Shown: positions 1-12,400 of the stretch, piece by piece | How positions within the stretch are numbered: position 1 is the stretch's first letter | How the letters are laid out: every line of letters begins with the position of its first letter | DNA from: Ectocarpus siliculosus | Taxonomy: Eukaryota; Sar; Phaeophyceae; Ectocarpales; Ectocarpaceae | Length of the DNA: 64,000 bases | Direction: 5' to 3' | Assembly (NCBI GenBank): GCA_000310025.1 | Contig: FN649741.1 | Location: 4,024,035 to 4,088,034 of the forward strand | The notes under the pieces: generated by a model | The model's input: the letters and a program-made list of their open reading frames with translations, nothing else | The model's database searches: none | Told to the model about the DNA's origin: nothing | Translations under genes and position numbers: made by a program

Positions 1-389
1 TTCGATTGATTGTTCTTAGCCGCCAAGCCTTCGTGAAGGTTAAGATTTTCTGTCGTATGCCTGAACACCTTGCGCGTACCCTATTGTCGAAGAGCGCGGC
101 TGGAAATAGTGTTTGACTACGCAGACGAGCGTTTTAAGCTACACATGCGTTCTCAATTGACGTGAAACGAGGTCTTGGTGTTCAGATCGAATGAAAACAA
201 AGCATCGCGTTCAGCCAGACGTGATCTATGCAATCGTGCCAATCTTGGTACGATTTGGTTGTTCTCTCTGCACCTTCGACGTGCCTCCCTGAAAATATTC
301 CTGAATTTATGACTCTTGGTGGTAGCGGCGAGGTAGTGGGGCAACGTCACAAGAATTGAAATCGTTTCACACTTTCCTCCCAAACCTAG
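1..389. other. Left edge, probably intron of the IQ-motif gene
   Basis: No open frame with coding character is visible on either strand. The last ~30 bases are pyrimidine-rich and end in the acceptor used by the exon at 390, so this is best read as intron sequence of the plus-strand gene. Confidence 0.5.
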
Positions 390-2086
390 GAGGTGAGCGC
401 GTTAGGGGCGACGATAAAGAAGCGTCGGGAGGAGCTCCAGGAGGTGACGCATACCAACGCCGTGGAGATGGATTCCATCAAGACGAAGGCGGCCGACGCC
501 GTGGCAAAAGCGAAGGAAGATCACGAAAAAAAGGTGTGCAATGTATTCCTATGCTTATTTTACTGCGTTGCTTGTGAAGTCTCGGCCAGTACTACCAGGA
601 ACGGCTCGGTTCTTCTTCTGTTGCAGAAGACAGGTGCGTTCTTTCGAGAACGCCGGGTTTAACGAAAACCATCAATTTTTGGACACTTTCACTTGGGTCA
701 CCACGATACAAACCCTGGTTACAACCACACAAACTGTAGAAACGTTCCATCGACATTCCCAAGGCCTTCAAGTGCCCGCCTTCCCGATCGCGCCGCCACT
801 ACAACTGTGTTCATTCACGTCGCACTCCCTCATCCGAAAAAGGGCCGAGCGCTGACCGAGCGCATCGAGCGTCTAGCGAAGGAGACGGGGGAGGCAGCGG
901 AGCTGCATCAGCAGGAGGAGACGGCATCTCGCAAGAAGAAGGCAAAGGTGGAGGTGGAACTGACCGCGACGGTGGGAAAGTACGACCGAGATATGACCGC
1001 GAAGACAGCCCAGATAGAAGAGATAAAGGTGAGAGCCAGGCACATGAATTTCAACTGCAGTCCCGTAGAACCCCACACACCCTACTACGCACGGCAATAG
1101 GTTCTTGAGCAGGGATTGTTGTGCGTGTACTCCAACATATTTTCGTATACTCTGATATTCTGAAGCGGCGAGGAAAGTGCACCACCTTGATCTGTCGGCC
1201 GAGATGGTCTGGACAGAACACATAGACGTGAGAACGAAACGCTAGGATGATACAAAATAATAGAACATCGATTTGACTAAACGATTCAAGTCCTTTGTCT
1301 AGAGTGTCCACCAAGACTACTGGACGCGTATTCGACCGAAGCCAAAGCAGTCAAATTGGGCCAGCGATCAAGGAAGCGGATGTCGGAGGGGAAATTGCTT
1401 GAAAATTAGCCCCTTACCACCTGTCTGGCCGTGGTTTTCATTATAAGTAGGCTGATCAGGTGCAAGCCGTTGCCGGTGGCCCTCAATGATCAGTACCGCG
1501 GCGGGTCAATGTTGTGGTTTTTGTCGTGACTAAGCTTCATCAGGAGGGCACCAAATACTCAATGAAACGTGAAGCACACCGAGTGGGAGATGCGCCAGAA
1601 TGGCTTCGGTGTACCACCAGGACTTCAATACGAGCTGTTGCTTCCAAATGCATCTTTGTCAAACCGAAAAATTTCAACAATGTCTCGCACATCTCGCGCG
1701 GTACTGCTGTGGTGTCCTGAGGTCGATTCTCCGATGTTTCCGCGTGAACAACAATCAATAAAGCCGTATCCCCATTCCGGCCCTCCTCGACTGCTTCCCC
1801 ATCCCCCGACAAACGACCACAGGCCAAGATGGAGGAAGAGCGCCAAGAGCTAGCTATTTTACAGGACCACTTCGACCGAGTCGACGCCAGCGGGCGACAG
1901 CAGTGGGCGGAGGAAGAGACTCTGGCCGTGGTTAGGGGGAAGGTGGCAAGGGCGATGGGCATCGTGGATGGAGCGGCCACGAAGATTCAGGCGATGTTTC
2001 GAGGGGGAAGGGACCGCGCGGAGTACCAGAAGGCCAAGAAGAAGGCCAAGAAAGGGGGAAAGAAGGGCAAAAAGGGAAAAAAATAG
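390..2086 (+). CDS. IQ-motif coiled-coil protein, DRC9/DRC10-like (C-terminal exons only)
   Basis: Three exons join in phase 0: 390-533, 843-1028 and 1823-2086 (stop TAG), giving the last ~197 residues. The upstream part lies left of the window. The first two exons are charged heptad-like coiled coil. The last has a charged helix starting MEEERQELAILQDHF, then one IQ motif (IQAMFRGGRDR) and a lysine/glycine tail (KKGKKGKKGKK). Coiled coil, one IQ motif near the C-terminus and a Lys/Gly-rich end is the arrangement of nexin-dynein regulatory complex subunits DRC9 (IQCG) and DRC10 (IQCD) of the axoneme; IQ motifs bind calmodulin. The choice between DRC9 and DRC10 is not secure, and another IQ coiled-coil protein is possible. 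The exon at 390 follows a pyrimidine-rich tract and CCTAG acceptor. The gene converges with the giant gene at 3440. Confidence 0.66.
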
Positions 2087-3439
2087 CGAGAAAATATTGT
2101 TGCACGGTTCAACAATCGACGGCAAGAAAATTCTCACCGAGACTAAATGCGTTTCTGATACGCCCCAAACGCAATCTGCTGGATCTCTTCGCTGCGTCCT
2201 TTGGACAACCCGTTATCGTCAACCACGACCATCTACTTTTCGTGATAATTCAACCCCGCAAACTAAGGCAAAAGTGGCCATGTGTTCTAAGATACACTGT
2301 CCAACTGGACATTTCACAACAACAACAGCGACGCCACGAAACTCACTTTTTGATATCCCAGGCATTGGTTCAGAACATATCATCAGCAAGAACACACCGA
2401 AGGCTGGGAAGGGCTTTCTACGTTGCCGTTTCCTGGTGGGGCTGCTCACCCAAGGCTGACTACGGGTGGTACTGCTGTCCAAGCACAACTTCTTTGTGTC
2501 TCAGCTCTCTGGGTTGTGCTTAAATTGCAATAGGTCTGCATGGTACGCTTTAAAGGCACAGTCGAACCAGCAGCATGCACACTTCATCTACTACTAGGTG
2601 CGCTCTTCTGGCTCCTGTAAGTCAAAGACGACGACGCTCGAAACGAAACAAAAACTTCAAGTGCAAGTGACCATGGGTGAGACAGCTCGGCCTCATGTGT
2701 GATGGATCTAGCTGTTTAGTGCGGAACGTTCTCGTTCTCTGAACCGCCCCTGGCGTTTGGTTAGCTGCCCTGTGCGACAGGTGCCCGTGCACGACTGGTA
2801 GTGTCGATCGTTCTTGGCAGGATGGGCAAATCTTCGTCTTGTCCAGAAAAATCAAACTTGATGGCGTACCCACACTGACTGCACGTAGTGCCGCCTTTCT
2901 CTCGAGCGCCGCAGTGCCCGCAAATGACCTAATACATCGTGCGCGAACGGGTTGGATGTCATTCAGCAAGCGAAGCCGTCTCCTACCTTTCCAAGGATTT
3001 GGACAACCACCCGTGTTTTTAACTCTATGTGAACTTCACTATTGTACGAACCGTGGGTGACAACCCCACGACGCTACCCTTAGATAAGGCGCCATTGGTG
3101 CACACTTTCTTGGCAGCACGAGACCGGCCGCATGGACACAACGCGAGGCTGTTTGAATACAGACGCTAGCCCCAATAGTCAACCCACCAATCTCAGAAGC
3201 CAGTTCCTCACCAGATGAATATGAAGGAATCTTCCCATCTGGCTTGAAGGCATTGAGGGCAACGTCGAAACATGTCGTTCTCATGAAAAGGGTCACTTTC
3301 TGCTCCCTACACATTTATTTCCAATCAAACATCGTGCGAGAAACAGTGACTGTTTCAGAACCCCGACATGAAAAAACACGAAAACGCTGTCATTCCTGGT
3401 GGAGGGTGCCGTCATACCGGCATTGCGGGATTCTGAACC
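2087..3439. other. Convergent intergenic spacer
   Basis: This lies between the stop of the plus-strand IQ-motif gene and the stop of the minus-strand giant gene. It should hold both 3' untranslated regions. I see no conserved domain, no exon chain with consistent phase, and no obvious repeat. Confidence 0.6.
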
Positions 3440-6400
3440 TCACATCACGGAGAGACCTCGGTTGGCTAGCTTATTACTCACGTAATTGAACGGCCCAAGT
3501 GCCTGGAGCAGGCTCGTCGCTAGCGCGGAGCATGTCTCCCTCGACTCCGCTTGCATCCTTAGCGCCAGCGCCTCAGAGTCTTCTCGAAGGACGCCGTCCA
3601 CTCCTATTTCGTCGATCTTGTCCAGCCCGAGCTCCCCATCGGTCGCCGGTCCGCGTGGTGGACCAGCGGCCGACTGGGGCCCCGGCAATGGGCAGGCGTG
3701 CGCCACCCCTGGCATCGCTGGCAGGCACTTGATTTTCTTTGTCATTCCCTGGCCGCCCTCGCCAGGAGGGGCAGAAGGAGGAGGAGTCTCCCCCCAAACG
3801 GAGGTCTTAGAGCGATGTCCAGCGTGCTTGGGGCCGCTCAACTTTGTGATGCTGGCGGGCTCATCCTGCACGGTACCGTAGCTGCTCGTATGATTGCTAT
3901 CTTCCGCGGCGTCGATGAGCTGATCCAGCCCGACCCGAAGGAGGCGCCGGCAGATCTTTTCGTTCCCGGTGGCAGCGGTTACAAGCGTCGTTAGAACCCC
4001 TTCCGCGACACCCCATTCGCCCGCCGAGCGGGAGGAGTGGCACAGCTGCGTTTTCAATCACGAAGACGATGAAACGTTTTTCGAGGCAGAGACGGGCAGT
4101 CCCTCGAGCGTTAGCAAGCGAGCGGCGTTCGTGCGGAGGTCAGTGTCGCATAGGGGAAAAAGAACAAGCCGCTACCAAAAACGTTGGCCGTAGTCTGAGA
4201 AAAGCGGCAACGTCAGCAACCTTTGCGGTGTAATGTGAAGCGACCCCGCTGAGCCTGACGAAAGCAATGTCTTTGGGAGCCACGAACGTGGATATGGACA
4301 GCACAACAGCGAGGTCCTGACCAAAGGGACTCCCAAAACACTACAACCTGTGAAACGAACGCCTCTCACCTGGACAAGCGCCTCCAGTCCGCCGGCCCGA
4401 ACGAACCGATTCTTGTTGGCGTCGTTGCCGTGCAAGCAGTTTCTCAGGCCCCACAACACGGGTACCAGCAGCGGTGCTTCGGTGTTGTGGTCGCACATCC
4501 CCAGGAGCACCGCCAATCCGCCGCTTTCGCCCAGGCTTCGCTGCTTGCTGGGGTTTTGCGATACCTGACCCGACCAGAGAAAACGCCGCAAAAACAAATG
4601 TTGGGCTTCATTGACCCACACAGAGGATAGTTCACACACGTGCGGTGTGGATACATTGAAGTGGCAGGGCTCGGTAGCATACGTATGGGGTGGATTTTCC
4701 AAATGGCGAAGAAGATATTTTGCAAAACCGATGTCTTCCGGTTCCCTGGCACGTAATTTGAAGACATGGAGACGTCGGTCAAGACGGCGAACACTACATG
4801 TAGTACCACTTGCACAAATGCAGTGTAGTGTTCCCGACTCGTTTCGAGAAAAATTGACAGGAACAACGTGCACGATGCCTGGTAGAATTTTTTGGCGATG
4901 GCATGACAACGAACTACGTAGAGTAGTTCACGAAACACTCGTGGCCTCTGATCCGTTCCTTACTTCCTGGGCAATTTGTTCGGCGGCCGCCTTTTGCGCC
5001 GTGAGGTTCCCCTTGGTCTGAACGATTCCGAGGAGGTGTGGCAGATCTAGCTGCTGCTTTTTGCCGCTGTCTTCGTCGTCGGCTTCCGTGCAAGCAAGTG
5101 CCGCGAGTATCTTCGCCGCCAGCTCTCGTTCCTGGCGGATAGAAAGTTTAGATTTGGACAGTTTGGATTTCCTTTCTGTCGATTGAGAGCGGCACGCGCG
5201 GAGTACCGCCGTATTCGCTGTGGTGTTTGCGGTGTCGTGGTTTCCCAAGTTGCGTCCCCAGAAACACATGCAACGTACCAATCGTAGAAACCAAGTACGT
5301 TTCTGTTCCCTGGTTGTGAACACTAACCGCCATTGCCATTAGAAAAGTGTTGTTTTCGATCAACACGGCAACTATTCCAAAATAACCTTGCCCTGCAGTC
5401 AAGGAAAAAGCTGTAGTCTACCTTTTGGTACAAATACAAGGAGGAAGTGTGACCACACTCCTTGCATTGTATCTGTTTTCGTGCAGCTAGTGGACTTAAT
5501 GACGTAGTGCGCCTCACAGGTTGCCCTGGGAACACAACAATTTCACCTCGGGTTGCATTTATTACACTGGCAGCGAACGGTCTATCGCCGATAACCGTTT
5601 AATGCTCGACAGGTTCTCCAGCGGCTACACTACGTTGGGTCACAGAAGGATAGCCCACTCACGAATGGTACTCTGGGGATACTGTGTTGAAACCAAAAGT
5701 ACACGTCAGTGCTCTCCAAAACAACAACACAATCTGGTGTCGTATTCCTGGTCGATTCACACAAACGTCGTCAACGGTAGGCTGGTCTGATAACTTTGTC
5801 GCACCTCCGGGTTATCCGAGCCCAGCAGAGCCACCGCCGCCTCCACCCCCCCTGCTTCCGCCACGCGTGACTTGTAGAGGTCGTGGACGGAGACGTTCAG
5901 CAGCGCCAGGGCGGCCGGGTGGCGCACGGCGGTGGGAACGGAAGGCGCCAGGCTCGACACAAAGAGAGCGATGCAACCGGCGTCGACCAACGGCGCCACG
6001 ATGCGATCGACGTACGTGAGAGACACCAAACAACGAAGTGCGGCCTCCTGGACTGGGGCGGGGTGATCGTGATCGCAATACCTGCATGGATCGACGGGGT
6101 GGCACGGCATGAATGATCGGCGATGTTTCAGCTCAAGCATCTTGGCTGAATGGAAGCGCTTAGACATGTACGTTCGGGAAAGTGTTCTGACTTCGAGGGG
6201 GCGAGAGGGAGGAATGGGGCACAGAAGTGGTCGCATATCGACAAGGACGAGGTTCGATCGCCCCATCTTCATGCTTATATTACATCTTTCCATTTGCCAA
6301 CTTCAAGCTGACGTGTTTACCGCGACAAACAGGTCCACAACGGTCGACATCGGGAAAGTACTTCTTTCCTATCTCAAGCAATATCAACACGAAAACGGGT

Positions 6401-9400
6401 GAGGGTTTCGAATATCACTCCCTCGTCAAATCAATAGCAACGACATTCCAAAAACAACTTGTCCAGTTCAATGCATCCCTATGCCGAGGCAGCGTCAATG
6501 ACGGCGTGGATGACGTCTAAAATCCATTCCCTCCATTCTCACCCAAGCAGCGTCAATACCGCCTCGTCGATCGCCTCCAATCGACGTCGATTGGCCTCGT
6601 GGAAGAACAGAGAATTTCCGAGACAGATGAGCGCGTTTGTTCGAATGGGAAGCCACGAGGAAGACGCAAGAGCCAACAGCTGCGAGATGTAGCGGCCGAT
6701 GCGTTCCTGCGGGGGAAAGGTCAGGTCTCGGGGTGAGTATGAGCACTATGGGAGGAGACGATTCTCCTCATGGCACGGTTCGATGGGATTCCAGGCAGAA
6801 ACGAGGTGTAATTCCGCGTACGGAGAAGAAGACCTCGGGTGCTTGCGGCTGCTTCTTTCGTCGTGTGTGTGCCGCAAAAGACCAACCGGTAATTTACAGC
6901 AATTGCGAGCTATCAACAAAAAGGGATACCCGACAATCATTCTTTAAGGCTGCATCGACAGTGCTCAGACGTTCGTGCCGATACGCTACCGAACCACAGC
7001 GCTAGCTGTTTGGTATCGTTTGGTTCTGGTCTTGTATTCTTAAGTCGGGTAGCAAACATGTTTACATCTCATGTGGCAGGATATTCACTGGTGGGCTCAG
7101 ATCATGTCGTCAAAACTGCTAGACAGCCTCTCGATGGCGGCCAGGCGAAAATTTGTCAGCATCAAATGCTAACCCCTACCTGATTGTGAGGGTCCCATGC
7201 CAGGTTTCCAAGAGCCCAGAGGGCATTCGCGCGGACTACGTCGTCATTGGTGTCGCACAGGGCAAAAAGGGCCTCTGCCGCACCCTCGTCGCCCGCTGTT
7301 GCACGGTGAACGTCTGTCTGGCACACGTTTCCGATCACCAGGGCGGCATGTCGTTGCACCTGTTTTGGTCGACGAGATCGAGTGCGGGTGATAAAAAAAT
7401 GCAGAGGGGAGAACAAGACAGAAGGAAGACGGCGCAGCGTGTTGTCCAACATCACGGACATTTTAAATCGACACCCCGAGACGGGGCCGCATGATCTGAC
7501 CATATCTCACGGTGCGTGAACAAGATCGATCGGGTGTGCGAAGAGTAAGCTAAACCACGAAGACAAGCGTGGTGACACCTGACGCGGTCGACACGATTGG
7601 CGTTTCGAATCTCCCATTCCCCCGCTACAGTTGAGGGCGTACTTCCCCTGTTTTCAACATGGTATCTACGAAACCCTAACGAACATTCTGTGTTGTAGCA
7701 GTACCAGCGAACTCCACCAAGGGATAGTCACGGATTCCGGTTCGAGATACTTCCAAGAAGTTCCGGGCTCCGTGACTACAAGAGAGATCAACCGTCCAGA
7801 GAATCAACGCCGTCTTACCTGCAAGTTGTGAGATCCACACATGAGAACCAAGGGGCTGATGCCTAAAGAGTGTATCCTCACTGTGACCTCATCCCCGTGG
7901 TTACGGGTGGCGTTGACCAGGGCTTCGGCTGCGTTAGCCTGGATTTCCTCCGCCTGGAAAGGGATGACGAGCACGACATAGTATGAAACTGAAGAATGCC
8001 GTGCGCTTCCGGACCTCTTGAGTGCGGCGAAACACCCCTTTGCCACTACAGTATACTCCCGTTTCCTCTGGTGATGGGGAACATGTCATCGAGTATTCCC
8101 ATCCACTGCTCTGGACGCTTCCGTTAACAAGGCGATGGTGGTGTCTGCCACTGCTCTGGACGCTTCCGTTAACAAGGCGATGGTGGTGTCTGAAAAATGG
8201 TACATGTCCGCGGTTGTAGTACTGATGCTAACGCATGACCGAATAACATGAACAATATATGTTATCCCCGACTGATCCGGTCGCAACCTGGGATTGGGAG
8301 CAGTGGAGGCCAAGGAACCTTTGCAACAGCATGTTCGAAAACTCTCGAACTTCATGGTTAGAACGAGGGGCACGAACGCGTCTGTAATGCACTGCACGTT
8401 CGCAATGGCATTTTCGGAAACCCTCCAACTTGAATGCCAAAACGGGGCATGACCGCATCTGTAGTTGCCAGCGCACGCACACACACATGCATGCATGCAG
8501 TCACGAAACGGACACACTCATACCTGGTCGAAGTCAAGAAGGTTGTGCGGTTTGTACGACGACACCAACCCCACCAGAACGCCTATCCCACCGGCGGCTA
8601 CAAGCCTCACGGCGTTGGCCTCGCTGTAGCAGAGCAGGTTAGCCAGGGCCGCGGTCGCCGCTTGCACCGCGTCGACGTCCATCGTCGCCGCCGCTCCGCC
8701 CTCCTCACCCCCCTCGTCCTCGACGCCACCCTCCTCTTCGTCCTGCCGCCGTGTCACAATGAAACCCTTGTTTCCCTCACAACCTACTTTAGTCGCGCGC
8801 TCCGCACCAACGTCGCGAGTCTCCGCCTTCTCAGCGTTCGCTTCATCCGTCGAAGACATGTGTTCTTCCTGTTCTCCGCACTCTGCTGTAGCTCCCTGGT
8901 CTCTCTTGTTCGACGGTTCCCCTTCCTTCTTGGTCCTACCCACCCGCTGGACCTCGCCGCGAACGCCCCCGGCCTCGTCTTCTCCAGATTCAGAGCGTCC
9001 TCGCCCATTAGTAGTTATATTGCTTGGTGTAGATCTCCCTCCTCCACTTCTTCCTCGATTACCGCCCCCTCCCTCCGCCTTATCGTCAACTCCATCCTTG
9101 TCAATGCCAGAAGCAACGAGCGGCGTACCACCCCCACTCGTCCCGCCACGATGGCCAACATCGCCCGCATCCACGCCAGCCCTCCCGCGACAGACGTCGA
9201 GCAGCGCTTCCACGGCCCCAGCCTCCCCCGCCTCCGACTGGTACGACGGAGAGCCGAACGCCAGGTTGGCGAGGGCGGTGGCGGCGTGCGTCTGCACCTC
9301 GGGGTCCGGGTGGGGCAGCAAGCTCACCAAGACCGGGATGAGGTCCGGCGCCGCCTTGCCCATGCGGTCGGCGTTGTCCTCGTGGTATGCCGCCACGCTT

Positions 9401-12400
9401 AGGGCCGAAGCGGCGGCCCGAACGACCTCCCAGTCGTCTCTCTCTCTGCATAGGCGAGTCTTTGTTGAAAGATGGGTGATCCGGTCCGGGAGTTGAAGGG
9501 ATTTACATCCAGATGGCAATATTGAGGGCGAGGGGAGAAGGAAGAGGGAAGAGGGATGAGGGAAGACTGGGGTGGAACGGGAACTTGGGGGCCAAGGTTG
9601 TTTGTTTTGATGAACTTTCTCATGGTCACGGGTATCTCTTGTTCGGATCCATCTGGTGTTGCTGGGACCGCAGGAAGAGACGAAACGACTGGAAAAAAAG
9701 TACGTGTTCCTCCAACATACCTTACGTCGACTGATCGGGACGAAATGACGTTGGCTCACTCTCCTACGTATGAAACCCAGAGGCCTACTGAACTCACCAG
9801 CAATGCCACAGCGCCTCCTCCTCCTCCCCGACCGCTGCCTTCAGCCACAATGTCGTCTCCTCCTCCTCCTCCTCCTCCTCCTCCTCCCCTGGCGCCTCTC
9901 CTTCCGACACCCGCTACCTTCACCACTGTGTCCACCCACGCCTCGGGGACACCGGTTCCAGCCGGCGACCACCCGCCGAGTTCGAGTTGATTGGCCTCGT
10001 TTGGCCCTTCTTGCCTCCTAGCCCGCCTGAGGGCCCACTGGCGGCGCTCACGCACAACGGCTCTTGCGCTCATTGCCGCTCTTGGCCTGAATTCTTCTTC
10101 CTCTTCCTCCACTCGTTCTCCTTCATTTTTCTCAGCGCTGCCGTGTTCCTGGTTCTCATCCTCTCCCACGCCACCAAGGCGGCCGGCTTCCGGCGTCGCC
10201 GTCGCCGTCGCCGTCGCCTCGGTGACAAGTTGACCACCCTGTCCATCTCCTGATGACGACGCCCTCTGTCCAGACTCGTCGACAGCAGAATTGTCGGCAA
10301 GGTCGTCCTCGATTGAACGCGAGAAATATTCTTTGGTTGCCTTTCCCGGCCCCCTCTGCTTGGAAAGGAGCGGTGGGCTGTTGGGGCTTCTGCTGGCTTG
10401 TTCGTGCCAGGCAGAAGCAGGGGATGGAGAAGGGGGCGCTGATATCTGATCGGCATGCCTGAACTCCTCGGGTCCGTCGAAGGTCCGCCCCCTCTCCAGC
10501 AGCCGTGCCTCCTCGGCCGGGCAGCATGATTGCACCCAGAGGTCCCAGTGGCGGTAAATGTCCCACGCCAAGACACGCGCCTGGTTTTCAATCGAAGTTC
10601 AATAGAGTTGTGCTGAGAATTCAGTACTTGTTCCAATTTTACATTTTACCTTGGTGCATTCGTTTGACAAAACGTGAACTCCGTCTGTTTGCGTAAGAAA
10701 CGAAGCTGGGAACGTAGATATTGAGAGTTCATCGTTAGCAACAGCAGACGAGCGCAGTTTCTTCGTCGTCCGAGGTGATCAACTGTACGATGCTGGGTCG
10801 GGACGAGGGTCGAGGAGGGCACAAACGGTCAGGTTGTAGAAGCGTTTCACAGACATCTCAACGGGTCTTCTATGGCGAGGGAGTATGCACACGTCCTCTC
10901 TGGGTTTCCAGGAGGTGTTGGAAGTTAAACCCTACCCGAGGGTATTCGACATGAAATTGTGAAATCGCCAGAACCCATCGTCGCCAGTGCCTGAGAGCTC
11001 AACCAGTGTTTGCAGGACAGCTAAAGACACAGCACTAGGCTTGATCCCCGTGCACAAAGTCCAGCAGTGCACCTCGACACTATGAGTACATGTGGTGCCT
11101 TTTTGAAGATGTCGTAATCTACGGATGACTGAGGGCGGCGGAAAGCACAGAAGCGTCTTGTGTTACCTCGGTGTGGCCGTTCCAACCGAGGGCTCCCAAT
11201 GCTCTTGCGGCGAGCCGTCGAAGATCCTTGCGAGGACCGCGGCAGACGGCAGCAAGCACCTCCACAGCACCTGTTAGTTTGGGGCAGGCAACGGGTTCAC
11301 GTGTTCATGCGTTTCGTGATGAAAGTCTGGCGTTTACCCAAGCCTTCCTGGTTCAGTTCCCAGCGGGCAGTGCCATGCATACGCGAGTGAGGTTGTTGTC
11401 AGTAGGCAACGTGATGGTCCTTCGGCGTCAACAACGGAAACGTGCATTGGTCTCTTCGGAAAAGCACCTCCGAGAGAGAACAGTGTACGCATTTAGTAGC
11501 TGGTCGCGACGAGCACGGCGGTGGATATCGTCGAGGCACAATGCCTGAGACTGCTCATGCCAACACTATTAGGCAAACTATTTGGCCGGTATGAACGTAA
11601 CACGGCACACTTCGTCCGCTAGCGAAGAAGCAGTGTACATACACTGATCATCGCGTGCTTTGAAAGCATCGTCAGAGGTTCAAAACAGCTGACCCGCCTC
11701 TCTGCGATGATTCCCAATGACGAATAGAAACTTTTGGGTAGAAATAGGTAGACCTTAAACTTGACGGGGCAGGCTTTCAGCATAGAGGTGGCCTACTATC
11801 GTAGCCAATGAACAACTGTGAAGAATATGCATCGCTTTTCGAGACGTCACAAATTGAGTACTACCGCAAGCACTCACCGTTAGCGCGTAAGGCGTCGTTG
11901 TGTGTCCGTCGAGACCCAGCCAGGTTGGCCAGTCGCTGCGCGAAGAAGAGGAACAGGCCGTCCACGCTCGTGCATAGGAGGCGGATGGCCGTGCGATGTC
12001 GCCACACCTTGTGTCTCTCCTCCCGCTTTTGTCGCTCGTGTTCAATCCTTTCCAGCGCCTGGAGCCGCCTCATTTCTTCTTGGGTTTTGATGTGGAAGCG
12101 AATCTGTGTTGTACGCATATCAGTTATCGAAAGGCATGGAATCGCAGAGTACGAAAGCCATGTGTTGTATCGTGTTGGGCCATGGACGGGGAAGGGCTCA
12201 TGGGCTTGGTACATTAGGTGTTCGCCTTTCTGAACGATGGTTCTCGTCGAGCACGCCGCGGGGCTGGTTCCGAGGGATGGATGATGCCCTGTACCATCAC
12301 CACAAAGCAAATCTGAGACACGGAAACACGCATGATGCCAAGAGGCCTCGTTCGGCAAGGGGTACACCTTGCTGCTAAACTCCTTCGTTCATTGTTCCAT

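Larger units (their letters stand above)
3440..11270 (-). other. Giant gene exons 31-40: armadillo-repeat array
   Basis: Exons: 11167-11270, 9798-10580, 8524-9459, 7819-7953, 7180-7359, 6543-6706, 5805-6081, 4964-5131, 4370-4564, 3440-4045 (about residues 1863-3044). ARM signatures follow one another: LAARALGALGW, ATALANLAFG, AALANLLCYSEANAVRLV, NAAEALVNATRNHGDE, HAALVIGNVC, ANALWALGNLAWD, TNALICLGNSLFF, AALRCLVSLTYVD, AALALLNVSVHD, LWGLRNCLHGNDANKNRFV and VLTTLVTAATGNEKI. Exon 32 is a low-complexity insert ending in poly-Gly encoded by a CTC run. Exon 33 has a charged, Gly-rich insert between two repeats. The last exon adds a proline-rich, then acidic tail ending GLSVM. The repeats lie close enough to form one superhelix interrupted by disordered loops. 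Confidence 0.85.

Noticed and set aside
1318-1410. Plus-strand candidate exon between 1028 and 1823
   Set aside because: The flanking exons join in phase 0 and give continuous coiled coil; the candidate has no phase-compatible acceptor and donor.
8434-9496. Long plus-strand open frames opposite the ARM exon
   Set aside because: They are antisense to exon 8524-9459, whose minus-strand frame encodes clear armadillo repeats with proper splice sites.
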